Origin: Caprimulgus europaeus
Lineage: Eukaryota > Chordata > Aves > Caprimulgiformes > Caprimulgidae
NCBI GenBank assembly: GCA_907165065.1
Contig: OU015541.1
Location: forward strand, 14,696,501 to 14,760,500
Reading direction: 5' to 3'
DNA: 64,000 nt
Shown here piece by piece: positions 1 to 9,826 of this stretch. Each line of letters opens with the position of its first letter. The first letter of the stretch is position 1. Position numbers and translations under genes: made by a program. The notes below the pieces were generated by a model. That model did not search any database. It was not told the origin of the DNA and worked only from the letters and a program-made list of their open reading frames with translations.

Positions 1-228
1 CATAGAGGTGGACCTTTTTTCTCATTTTTCTGTATCCCTTTCAGGACTCTCCCTCCCCTTCACCCCACGGGCTGTAGCTGCAGAGCAGCACGGTGCCCTG
101 AGCTGCTCCCAGTGAGGTGAGCAGCACCCCACTGCTGGTCACTGGAAGTAGGAATTTGTCGGTAAGAGATTCTGGTGCTTCAGTATCTGACACTTGTGAC
201 AAGAATGTATGATGTACTGAAAGTAGTA

Positions 229-876
229 GTCACAGAATCACAGACTGTCAAGGATTGGAAGGGACCTCGAAAGCTCATCCAGTCCAATCCCCCTGCCGGA
301 GCAGGAACACCCAGATGAGATCACACAGGAAGGCGTCCAGGCGGGTCTTGAATGTCTCCAGAGAAGGAGACTCCACACCCTCCCTGGGCAGCCTGTCCCA
401 GGGCTCTGGCACCCTCACAGGAAAGAAGTTTCTTCTCAAGTTTAAGTGGAACCTCCTGTGTTCCAGCTGACACCCATTGCCCCTTGTCCTATCATTGGAC
501 ATCACTGAGAAGAGCCTGGCTCCATCCACCTGACATTTGCCCTTAACATATTTATAAACATTAATGAGGTCACCCCTCAGCCTCCTCTTCTCCAAGCTAA
601 AGAGCCCCAGCTCCCTCAGCCTTTCCTCACAAGGGAGATGCTCCACTCCCCTCATCATCTTGGTGGCTCTGTGCTGGACTCTCTCAAGCAGTTCCCTGTC
701 CTTGAACTGTGGGGCCCAGAACTGGACACAATATTCCAGATGTGGCCTCACCAGGGCAGAGTAGAGGGGAAGAAGAACCTCTCTTGACCTACTGACCACA
801 CCCCTTCTAATGTACCCCAGGATTCCAGTGGCCTTCTTGGCCACAAGGGCACAGTGCTGGCTCATGGTCACAGAAC
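229..876 (-). mobile_element. CR1 LINE, 5'-truncated, with open ORF2 C-terminal frame
   Basis: A CR1 retrotransposon 3' end inserted in reverse. Read on the minus strand from 871 to 275 it keeps about 198 codons open without a stop. The frame covers the region just after the reverse transcriptase domain ([15 protein letters not shown], then [37 protein letters not shown]). The 3' end lies at the low-coordinate side, where TCACAGAATCACAG matches the octamer tail of CR1. The 5' end stops abruptly near 876, which is the usual 5' truncation. The open frame points to a relatively recent copy. It belongs to the same subtype as the copy at 31120-31491, which shares the GAGACTCCACA block and the CTGGCACCCTCACAG block. 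It cannot be autonomous because the endonuclease and the RT core are missing. Confidence 0.95.
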
Positions 877-1391
877 AAAAATAAATTTGGAGATTTTGGT
901 GCTTCCCACATCAGTGTTGGGGTTTGCAGTACCACTCTGGAAAGCGTTGCTGGGAATGTCAATAAAATAACACATCAAAATGGGGGATTATATTGATTTT
1001 TGGAAATACTGGTTCGAAAAAAATGAAATATTTTTGGCTTTCATTATTTCTTATTGGAAAAACCATAATTGCACATTTTCTTTTGGGGAAAATGGAAGCA
1101 GTTTTGTTGAGGAATCTTTTGTTTTTGTTAATGCCCCGGTTGTCAGGGGTTGCTGCGTGCCTGGGTGGTGTGACGTGCTCTTTCTCTGATCTGTGTCACT
1201 CAGCTGCAGTGGTGACTTCTTGTTTGCCAGAACTTACATCATCACTCACTTTGCTCTGTCTGCTGCTCATTCCAAGGAAATAGCTTTACTGTTCCTGAAG
1301 TCTCCTCTTCTCCCACTAATGGGTTTGGTTTCTTGGTTTTTGTTTTGTTTTTTTCTTCTGGGATATGGTTAATCTTTTAAAAGCTTTCTCC
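872..1391. other. Unique AT-rich DNA, no gene seen
   Basis: This stretch is AT-rich and single-copy in appearance. Two overlapping short open frames (about 70 and 96 codons) start near 980-993, but they resemble no protein I know and have no codon or splice-site support. No repeat family was recognised. Confidence 0.5.
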
Positions 1392-1603
1392 TGCAATAGT
1401 TTCACTGGGCTGGCCCTTGGCCAGCAGCCAACACAACTGTTCACCCACTTTCCCCCCCAACCCCAGGGGGTAGGGGAGAGGATTGGGGGCAAGAATTTAA
1501 AAGGCTTGTAGGTTGAGATAAAAATAATTTAATAATAGTGTTACCGAAAATCCGGAATAAGAAACTTATCAACACCACTGTGATGCGGATAAGCAGACAC
1601 TTC

Positions 1604-1609
1604 TTTATT
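1604..1609 (-). terminator. Polyadenylation signal of nested LTR
   Basis: The minus strand reads AATAAA within TAATAAAGAAGTG, downstream of the LTR TATA box and about 65 bases before the CGGTAACA terminus. It would define the R-U5 side of the LTR. Confidence 0.6.
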
Positions 1610-1672
1610 ACGGCCGGGTGCGTGAGTGAGTCCTCTCACGATCAGCGCACACCATGCCCCAAAATCATACAT

Positions 1673-1680
1673 CTTATATA
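1673..1680 (-). promoter_or_regulatory. TATA box of nested LTR
   Basis: The minus strand reads TATATAAG, about 65 bases upstream of the AATAAA signal of the same LTR. This is the expected core-promoter position. Activity is unknown. Confidence 0.6.
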
Positions 1681-2994
1681 GAGCTTACTCGTATGTATTC
1701 ATTAAGTAGTCATACATAAATGTGTTATTCACCTTTTGCTTACGAACATGGTTTCTTGGCAGGCATCTATAAACCATTACAGTAGACTTCCCTTTCCTGG
1801 CAACACCTACACAGCGTTACAGTAGGCTTCTCTTCCCATTGTTTCCCCATTCTCATTAATCCAGATTTTGACAGCTACACGTATTCTTCTAGTTTTCCAT
1901 ATAGGTATCATAAATCAGTTTACAGGTCAGCTTGTACTTGTTACGTAAGCTACGGTTCCTACCAAATGATTCTGACCAATCCCTTCGGCCTTAGTACAGG
2001 CTGTACAGGGATTTCATATTAGCATTCGGTTGTTGTGCAAGCATACTTTTCATTAAAATATTTCTTATCTTATATTATTAAAATCAAAAGTATTCATAAA
2101 CTATATACTAATAATTAATTCTAACATATCAGTAACAGTCTACCCTGTCCTTTAGATACCCACACACTCCGTGCTCTTTAAGTAGAAAACTTTTAAAAAA
2201 ACCCCAACAAGAACAACAACAACAAAAAACCCCCAACTAAACAACTAATATTAAAATAGTAATGATAATGATAACAGTAATAAGATATGCAAATGAGTGA
2301 TAACCCAGTGCAAGCTGCTCACCACCCACTGATGAGCCTGGCCCATTCCCGGATAACGATCCCAGAGAAGCAACACTCTCAAACCGAAACCGCAATCCCG
2401 GAAGAACCCGAAGCCCAAGAGGAAACCCGTGTGAATCTACCCCACTTTCCAGTCAGCCCCGGATAATATACTAAACATGATGTGACATGATCTGGAATAT
2501 CTCACTGGCACATTCCAATGCCAGTTTGGGTTTGCTATTCACTGCACTTCTCCCTCCCAGTCCTAATGCAGCTGTGAAGCAGCCAAACACCGTGGCCTTG
2601 GGCTCCAGCAGCAGCTAAAACATTAGTACTTTATCAGTGATGTTCTCAAAACAAGTCTGAACTGAAATGAAAACACGGCTCTTCTGACCTGAGAAGAAAA
2701 TTAACTCCATCCTAGAAAAACCAGGACATTCCTTTTAAAGAGAAGAGGTTACCATGGTACAGCTGGCATCTGTACCTTGCATGGCTAAATACTGTGACTG
2801 TTCCTGGTGCCTCATACTGGAGCTGTTGAGATCCAAACGATTAGGGTAAGGCTTACTGCTCCTTGCTGTAGGTCCTCTCATCCTTTCTGAGCAGTTACTC
2901 CTTGATGATAAACTGTTTCAGCTTTATTGGTTTTTTTGTACACTTTTTGCAGTAGCTTTCCTTGTTTCTCCTTCCTTCCACTCTTTCAGTGAAA

Positions 2995-3415
2995 ATCATT
3001 GAGTCATTAAGGTTGGAAAAGACCTCCAAGATCAAGTCCAACTGTCAACCCAACAGCACCATGCCCACTAAAGCATGTTCCTAAGTACCACATCTACTAA
3101 TCTTTTAAGTACCTCCAGGGATGGGGACTCCACCACTGCCCTGGGCAGCCTGCTCCAGTGCCTGAGAACCCTTTCAGTGAAGAAATTCTTCCTCAGATCC
3201 AATCTAAAATTCCCCTGGTGCAACTTGAGGCCATTTCCTCTTGTCCTGTCCCTTGGTCCTTGGTTGAACAGACCCACCCCCACCTCTCTCCACCCTCCTT
3301 GCAGGGACTTGGACAGAGCCAGAAGGTCTCCCCTCAGCCTCCTTTTCTCCAGGCTCAACGACCCCAGTTCCCTCAGCCGGAAACTCAGCACACTTGTGCT
3401 CCAGACCCTGGAGAA
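2995..3415 (-). mobile_element. CR1 LINE fragment
   Basis: A reverse-oriented CR1 3' end of the common subtype. Reversed, it gives the blocks for [33 protein letters not shown] and [16 protein letters not shown]. The 3' UTR (GGTTGGAAAAGACCTC reversed order) lies at 3011-3060. Several frame breaks are present and the element is dead. Confidence 0.93.
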
Positions 3416-5070
3416 TGGGCAGAGTGAGACCATTTCTTTCTGCAGGTGAAATGTATCCAGAAAATGAATTTTTATCAAATCCAGGAATTTTGCTGGCTTT
3501 AACAAGCTGTGGTATCTGGGCAGTGGTAGCTCTGTGGCTGCTCTTGCTTGGGTCAGGGTCTCGATGTGCAAAGGGTATTATTAAACTTGCACTGTTTCCT
3601 GGACAGGTTCCAACTGAAATAGGCAGGATGGAAGTGATGATGAGTGTCTGTACATGTTTTTCATCAACAAGCAGTGCAGACCCTGAGGTTGGTCCTGGCC
3701 AGAGGGTCTCCTGAGTCCTGGGCTGTAAACGCAAGGCTGGGCTTTGCTCCTTAACTGTTTGCAGATGTGCAGGTTGTCACCCACATGAAGGACAAAAATG
3801 CACCCCAAGGGGTGAAGGAGTCACACCTGGGAAAGCTGCTCTGAGACAGATCATTTTTTTACCCAGTGCCAAGATGAACTCATATGATAACGAGCTCCAA
3901 TGTATTAGCAAAATGTTGCTTAAAGCATCTGGGTCAAATTGAGTTAATTTGATCTAACCTCACTAATTCAATACCCCAGTTAATTCCGAGGGCTGGGCTG
4001 GGCTGGACTATTCTCTGGTGTAGGGCACAGCCCAGCATCTGATTGTGGAAAAGCAGCAAGGACTTTGGGACCAAAAGGATTGGTGGCCTTGTACCTCTAG
4101 CTGCCTGGGGCTGTAGAGTAACTGCATCAAACATGCTGTTTCATGAAAGGCACAATGTTGGTGGCTGTCTCTTAGAGAACATTTGGGGAGGCTGTTTGCT
4201 CAGAGGCTTGGAGCTCGGTGCTCTCATCAGGTGTTAACTCTGACTGGACCTTCCCCAGTTTGGGTGTGGGATAAGCACAGTACTGCCCCTACTGGCTTGA
4301 GCTATTCCACATTTTTTGGTGTAGAAAACTGCTGAAAAAAGAAACGATCACTGTGGAGAGGAGCAGCTCTGACCCTGCAAAGGGTTCAGGTTTGCGAGGA
4401 CCAATGCTCATAAGTGGGAGTCCACAGACTGGTCTTGGAAATTCAGGTGCTTGGGTGCAGTCCCTTGCTTGGAGGCACTATAGGTGCCTTGAACACTGCA
4501 GCTGAACCGCAGCCCAGCCATGTGCACACAGGTTCTTCCCAGTGCCTCCCCCAAGCCCTGTGACCCACAAGCCTCCAAACCCTTTCCTGCCGTGGGTGCT
4601 TGGATGCACCCAAGGGTGAGCTGGTGAGAATGGGACCTTTGCTGTTGCTTTCGTAAGCTTTGTTTCCTGGTCTGGGTGTATTTGGAGGGTGTGTGCCTGT
4701 TACCTGCCAATGATCAGTCTCAGCCCCATAGAAGACTTTTTCTCATGTCACAGAGGACTTGCAGGCTCCTGGTGTGAGGGAATTTCTCATCTGCAGAACT
4801 TGATTTCTGGCATGGTGGAAAAATACACATTGGAGGCTGCTGAGCTCATAGATTGGAGTGACAAAGATACAGATGTGTCTGGCATCTCTGCAGTGTTTCT
4901 GCATCGCTGATGAGACAGGCAGAAGATCACGGGAAGGTTTGAACTAGACAAGATGGAAAGCATCTCTTCTATGAGATTTTTCCTAAGGAAAATAATGTTC
5001 AGGTGTCAGGAAGCTGGTAGGGTCACTGTGGACCCCTCTGGGTCACAGAGGAGATGTGGTGCAGCAGTCA
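3416..5070. other. Unique DNA, no gene seen
   Basis: No repeat family, exon or RNA gene was recognised in this stretch. Open frames on both strands are at most about 110 codons and overlap each other. None resembles a known domain. Confidence 0.5.
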
Positions 5071-5212
5071 GGGAAAATGTGCTCCATCCCTGGAAGTGTT
5101 GAAGGCCAGGTTGGATGAGGCTTTGAGCAACCTGGTCTAGTGGAAGGTGTCCCTGCTGATGGCAGGGGGGTTGTCCCAGACAAACCCAAATCATTCTGGG
5201 ATTGTATCTCTG
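5071..5212 (+). mobile_element. CR1 LINE 3' end fragment
   Basis: Contains the subtype-specific 3' block CTGGAAGTGTTGAAGGCCAG, followed by TTTGAGCAACCTGGTCTAGT, GGAAGGTGTCCCTGCTGATG and the terminal ATTCTGGGATTG. Only the last 140 bases of the element survive. It belongs to the same subtype as the copies at 23113, 28058, 48874, 57301, 60774 and 63642. Confidence 0.85.
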
Positions 5213-5358
5213 ATCTTTCCTGCTTCTGTGAACCCTGGACTCCAGGACTGGCCTTTGGGTGCTTGTCCATGCACGGCGGCGCCAATCAATTCATTGTCTT
5301 TGCTATATTACACTTTCTCATCTGTGTCTTGTGAAAACTGTTTCTCCTTGAAAGAGGA

Positions 5359-5601
5359 TTTTTTTTTTTGTTTTTTTTTTTTTTTTTCCAAGAGGAGATG
5401 CTTTTATTCAGCAAAGACAGCAGGATACCAGGTGGGTGACAGGGATGCTCTCGTGGTGGCACCTCTTCTGTGACTCTGGGGAAGGTTGGTGCTGAACTGT
5501 TGTGGGTGATGTTGAATAACAGTCACTTTCTCAGTCCAGGTGTGCCTCTGGCAGGTGAAGATAGGGCAGCATATGTCATGCTGGCAAAGTGTTTTGGGCT
5601 C
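5359..5601 (-). pseudogene. Candidate processed retrocopy of an unidentified transcript
   Basis: Read on the minus strand, a roughly 210-base unique sequence ends with AATAAA (plus 5403-5408), 14-15 bases later by a near-pure poly(A) tract (plus-strand T run 5359-5387 with one G). That spacing is what a polyadenylated mRNA would show. A near-repeat flanks it: CCTTGAAAGAGG just outside the poly(A) side (5346-5357) and CCTTGAAATAAGAGG at the far side (5602-5616), differing by a 3-base insertion, as an aged target-site duplication might. I do not recognise the parent gene, and the frames give no known protein, so it may be only a 3' UTR piece. The alternative is chance juxtaposition of a T-rich repeat with a TTTATT motif. 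Processed retrocopies are rare in birds because CR1 does not favour poly(A) templates. Confidence 0.35.
5403..5408 (-). terminator. AATAAA motif before a poly(A) tract
   Basis: The minus strand reads TGCTGAATAAAAGCATC, then 14-15 bases to the start of the poly(A) run. It supports the retrocopy reading of the surrounding 240 bases. Confidence 0.4.
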
Positions 5602-5619
5602 CCTTGAAATAAGAGGCAT

Positions 5620-6672
5620 AGTATGAAGGTAAGGTTGTATTTAATATACCATGTTTAATGGCAGGACTTTCAGTGGAGTCCAAGTATCTTACTGGCTTGC
5701 ATCTTAATGAATTCTGAGGGTATTTGATCACCTGCCTTCCACAGGTGGTTTTGAAAAGCCAAGCCTAACAGCAGGAGGGAATGCAGAAGTATAAGCCATG
5801 TGTAATGCCAGCAATAAAGATAGGTGCTGAGCCCTATATATAGATCTTTATATGATAAAGATAGGTGGCTCGATCTCTTCTCTAATGCGTGCTGCAGTAT
5901 GTTTCATATGATCTAGCTTTAGTACCAATAAAGCTTGTTTTAAATTGGATTCTGGGAAAACAAGCAGAAAGGCAAACATAGCAAGAACCTGCCCTTTGCT
6001 GAAGAGTGGTGTCCTGGCTGGGAGCAGATGTGGTGGCTCGTGGTTAAACAGGCCTGTGGTCTTGAAGCCATGGGGGCATTGCAGAACCCCAGACACAGAA
6101 GTAGGAATCCCAAGTCGACATTCCTGCCTCAACATGACCTTTATGTTTTCTAAGCTGCATGGATCTGCTTCACTGCTTGAATCAGAAATACACTTCAGAT
6201 GTTCTCCTCTTCCCTTAAGCCAGTGGGAATGGGACATCAATTTAGGACAAATTTGGGCTAAATCAAACCAGGGATAATGCTCTTAGAAATCAGGGAAATA
6301 CTTATTTAAATCATGTGGCTGAGGACTCTGGTAACATTGGCAGGACCAGGATGTGCTGGGGGGTCTGGTCTGGGCGATGGTGCTGCTTTGGGAGAGGATG
6401 CTCAGGAATTGCTCACTGCCTGTTCTGCCAGCGCCTGCCTGGTCCCTTCCCTGGAGCCCACCCGCTGTGTCCCCAGCCTGCGGGCAGGGCAGCAGAAGGG
6501 TGTTAATCCTGTTCAGGCATCACTAGCAGTGTCTAGGTGGGATCAGCTGTGGTTTTCTAGGTACAGCCATGCTCCAAGCCAGACACAAAGTAGTGCAGTT
6601 TGCAGGGTACTGAGCTTCTGCTAATGAGCCCTTGGGACTGACTGAGCGTGAGGCCAGCACATCCCTCCACGT
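5620..6672. other. Unique DNA, no gene seen
   Basis: Mixed AT-rich and GC-neutral sequence without recognisable repeats. Short overlapping frames (up to about 130 codons) lie on both strands around 5848-6277 but match no domain known to me. Confidence 0.5.
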
Positions 6673-6985
6673 CATAGAATCACAGAATCATAGGATGGTT
6701 TGGGTGGGAAGGGACCTCTCAAGGTCCATCCAGTCCAACCGCCCTTGCACTGAGCAGAGACATCTTCGACCAGATCAGGTTGCTCAGAGCCTCATCCAAT
6801 GTGACCTTGAATGTTTCCAGGGATGGGGCATCTGCCACCAATCTGGGCAACCGGGGCCAGTGTTTCACCATCCTCAGTGTAAAAAATTTCTTCCTTACAT
6901 CTAGTCTGAATCTCCCCTCTTTTAGTTTGAAACCATCACCCTTTGTCCTGTCTCTGCAGTCCTCTGCCCTGGTATCAGTCTGGGC
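6673..6985 (-). mobile_element. CR1 LINE fragment
   Basis: Begins with the octamer tail in reverse (CATAGAATCACAGAATCATAGG) and runs through the reversed 3' UTR. The C-terminal ORF2 block then reads [18 protein letters not shown] and HWPRLPRLVADAPSLE on the minus strand. The GATGGGGCATCTGCC block marks a subtype shared with the copy at 17505. It is truncated at the high-coordinate side near 6985. Confidence 0.93.
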
Positions 6986-7283
6986 AGGTGGAAATCCATC
7001 ATGTACTTCTCCAGGCAGCTGCAGCCCCGCTGAGGCTTTGTAACGGGGCAGCTGCCATGGGTGAGCAGGGACGTAGTGATGCTGGAGGAGCTGGGTTCTG
7101 CTGCTGGTGGCTTCCCTGTGCTGTGGCCCAAAGGGCTGGGGCTTCTGGTTCTTGCATGTCCAGAGCCAACAAAAGCAACGTTGCTCCAAGCTGGGAAGAC
7201 AAGATTTTGTCCCCTGGTGTGAATCACTGTCCCAGCTGCTGTTCTTTTGCCCCAGTGGTTAGTCTGTCTGCTTTGCTTGCAGT

Positions 7284-7891
7284 TGTCCTGGTTTCATCTG
7301 GGACACAGCTAATTTTCTTCCTGGTAGCTAGAATAGCTCTGCGTTTTGGATTTAGTGTGGATTTGAGATGGGAAGAATGTTAATAATATGCTGATGTTTT
7401 TAGTTGTTGCTAAGAAAATCAAAGACTTTTCAACTTCCCATGCTTTGCAAGTCTGCAGGTAGGAGGGAGCATAGCCAGAGCAACAGATCTAAATTGGTAT
7501 TTGGATATACCAGTGGGATATTTTGTATCATATAATGTCATGTTTAGTTTATAAATGAGGGTTGGTTGAAAAGCTTGCTCTCTTCCAGGATTGGGGTTTC
7601 AGGATTTTCTCTCCTCTGGGATCACTAGCCAGGAACAGGCTGGGCAGCAGTCAGTAGGTGGTGAGCAATTGCACTGTGCATCGCTCATTTGTTTCTTCCA
7701 TTATTACTGTTATCATTATTATTGGTATTATTATTTTATTTTTTAATTTTATTTCCATTCTTAAATTATTTTTTCCTCAACCCATGAGTTTTCTCACTTT
7801 AACCCTTCTGATTTTCTCCCCTGTTCCCTGGGTGAGGGAGGGTGAGTGAGTGGCTGTGAGGTGTTTGGCTGCCGGCTGGGTTAAAATAACA
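7284..7891 (+). mobile_element. ERVL-like solo LTR, older copy
   Basis: Starts TGTCCTGGTTTC and ends GTTAAAATAACA, giving a 608-bp element in the same family as 14168-14794. U3 contains the block ATATACCAGTGGGATATTTT, followed by a TATAAA box (7550-7555). The AT-rich region lies at 7695-7775. CpG sites of the younger copies are mostly changed to TG or CA. The flanking 5-mers GCAGT and GCTGT match at 4 of 5 positions, consistent with a decayed 5-bp target duplication. No internal viral genes are present, so it probably arose by LTR-LTR recombination. Confidence 0.88.
7550..7555 (+). promoter_or_regulatory. TATA box of ERVL-like LTR
   Basis: TATAAA followed by TGAGGG, at the same place as the TATAAG of the copy at 14440. 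It marks the U3/R boundary. Present activity is unknown. Confidence 0.55.
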
Positions 7892-9597
7892 GCTGTAGAA
7901 GTGGCTTTAAGAACACTTCCAGGTGGGATCATTTGGTGCAGGAAACTGCCATTGGCACCAGCAGTTTGGGATGGGGAAGCTCATGGGTTTCTACATCACA
8001 GCACATGTGCTGCACTGCAGGATTTATGAGGTAGGTGAACTACATCTGCCAGAAGTCCACAGAGTCCTAGGCAGGGAGACTTTGAAGTCTTAAGGTAAAG
8101 AATTGCTGTATTGAGCAGGGACCCCTGGCCTGACTGCACACCCTGGTGCTGTGCAGAGCAGTATTTTACCTGACGTGCCTGGTTTCTGCTCGCTGGATTG
8201 GGCTGTGTCAGGTATGTGAGTGCACTGGGTGATGCTTCACCATCAATTTCTCGCTGTGACCTCTGGTCAGCGTGGCTGTTGAGAAGCAGCGGTGGCCTGT
8301 GGGGTGCTGGGCCCTTGGATCTCCTCCCTTGGCACAGAGCTGCTCAGGCAGCCAGTGGGCTGAGGGCTTGTGGGGTGGGTCAGTGTTTGCTGAGCCCTTT
8401 TTGGAGGGTGCCACAAATCCCACTGGTGTCTGGGGGAGCTGAAGGCACTTACTGATTCTGTTTGAAGATGAGCATGATCCTCAGAAATAGGTATCAGTAT
8501 GTGTTCTCTCTTGGGACAGGACTGCCCAGGAAAATGATGTGACTAGTCCATGAAAGGCACAGATTTCTTCCCCTCGCTGGCAGGGGTAATCCCAGAGTGG
8601 ATTTTGGCTGGCAGTCACCATTACCATAGCCAACTGTGAGTGCAGCCTTCAATTTCTCCTGAAAGGTAATCACCAGAATGCTACACCTCCCCTTCTTGCT
8701 GTGACTCTTCCACTTGGACATGTAGACACGTGCTTAGCATCCTTTTAATTTCCTGAAGACAAAACAGGGATGGACAGTCAGTCTCCTCAGGAGGAGATTG
8801 GGAGCAGGAGGGAATGGTGTCAGGACCCCTATGGAGCAGGTCTGGCATGTCTGCTGGATGCAGAAGTAGAACTCAGCAGGTGGTGACATGTTCCCATTAA
8901 TCTGTAGCACCTCCACCTTCGTGCAAGGACACAGCGAGACTGTCATTGCAGAGGTGACAGCAGGGGTGCCTTGCCCTTCCCACTCTGAGATCCAGGCTCT
9001 CCTCCATGCCTGGGGTTGCATCTCCCTGTGTGAAGTTCCACAGTGAATGGTGGGAGCTTGCTCTTGCTGTGTGCTGGGGGGGGAGTCTGCAAAGCAGGGG
9101 TGCCCAAAGGAGGAGGTTTGAGGGTGTCTGGGGTGCTGTCAGAGCAAGGACAGATGTGCTGGGGCTGTTCTGTTAGCTGGGTTGGCGTTAGGAGCTGCTC
9201 TGGCAAAGGAAAGAGCTCAGGACCCAAGTTGGGTCTTTCAGAATGGTGGTAGGTACTCTGTAGAGCAGAGAAGCTCCCATTGGGGTGCTGCCTAAGCAGG
9301 ACCCTCTCCAGAACATTTGGGTTCCTCTGTGCACCCAGCTGCCTCCATCCATCTTGCCAAGGAGAATGTCAGTGTGTACATCAGTAAAGTGAGCCAGGAG
9401 AGCTCAGCTGAGAGCTGCTGAGCAAGCAGGGGACAGCTTTGGTTGCCTCATGGCTTTGCAGACCCCAACTCACCTGTCTGGTCCCCTTGCACACTGCTGT
9501 ATTACAGGGGACAGAGGTTCACCTGTGGGACCATCCAAGTGCAGAACTGGATTTGATGCTGCTGAGTTGCTTTTGCTGCTGTTGTGCGATGGAGGAT
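7892..9597. other. Unique DNA, no gene recognised
   Basis: No repeat family recognised. Two consecutive minus-strand frames (8734-9021, 95 codons; 8494-8721, 75 codons) are cysteine-containing but resemble no known family and lack convincing splice sites, so I do not call them a gene. Confidence 0.45.
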
Positions 9598-9826
9598 GTG
9601 TCCCAGGGGAAGTTCAGATTGGATGTCAGGAAAAATTTCTTCACTGAAGTGGTTCTCAGGCACTGGAACAGGCTGCCTGGGGAGGTGGTTGAGTCACCAT
9701 CACTGAAGGGATTTAAAAGATGGCTAGATTGAGTGCTCAGAGATATGGTTTAGTAGTGGACAGATATGGCTCAACTGAATGATCTCAAAGGTCTTTTCCA
9801 GCCAAGCAATTCTACGATCCTGTGAA
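9598..9826 (+). mobile_element. CR1 LINE 3' end fragment
   Basis: Translates to GKFRLDVRKNFFTEVVLRHWNR and [19 protein letters not shown], the C-terminus of CR1 ORF2. It continues through the 3' UTR (ATGATCTCAAAGGTCTTTTC) to a decayed octamer tail (ATTCTACGATCCTGTG). The 5' part is missing. Confidence 0.93.

Larger units (their letters stand above)
1539..2168 (-). mobile_element. Solo LTR of a second endogenous retrovirus family, nested
   Basis: Read on the minus strand this element ends in CGGTAACA (plus-strand TGTTACCG at 1539). It carries a TATA box and, about 65 bases further on, an AATAAA signal, which is the order expected at the U3-R-U5 junctions of a retroviral LTR. It interrupts the AT-rich part of the surrounding ERVL-like LTR: the host sequence runs to TTTAATAATAG at 1538 and resumes by about 2180 with GTAGAAAACTT. 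The U3 end is uncertain. CACACA at about 2163-2168 is the best candidate for the TG start, but CTAACA at 2121-2126 is an alternative, and no clean target duplication could be read. No gag, pol or env sequence is present. Family assignment (class I or class II) is not possible by eye. Confidence 0.75.
1392..2728 (-). mobile_element. ERVL-like LTR, minus strand, split by a nested LTR
   Basis: The ends match the plus-strand LTR copies at 7284, 14168, 38448 and 48186 when read in reverse. At the high end, TGTCCTGG appears reversed as CCAGGACA (2721-2728). At the low end is the reversed terminal block with GGCTGGCCCTTGGCCAGCAG. The AT-rich block is reversed at 2240-2300, and the CpG-bearing core (AAACCGAAACCGCAATCCCG) lies at about 2379-2398. 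The inner part 1539 to about 2168 is a different element, so the host LTR itself is about 700 bp. No internal retroviral sequence is present, so this is probably a solo LTR. Flanking 5-mers (TCTCC and TTCCT) do not form a clear target duplication. The retained CpGs suggest a younger copy than those at 7284 and 14168. Confidence 0.88.

Noticed and set aside
8494..9021. Two adjacent cysteine-containing minus-strand frames as possible exons
   Set aside because: No recognisable family, no acceptor/donor pair, and no continuity between the frames.
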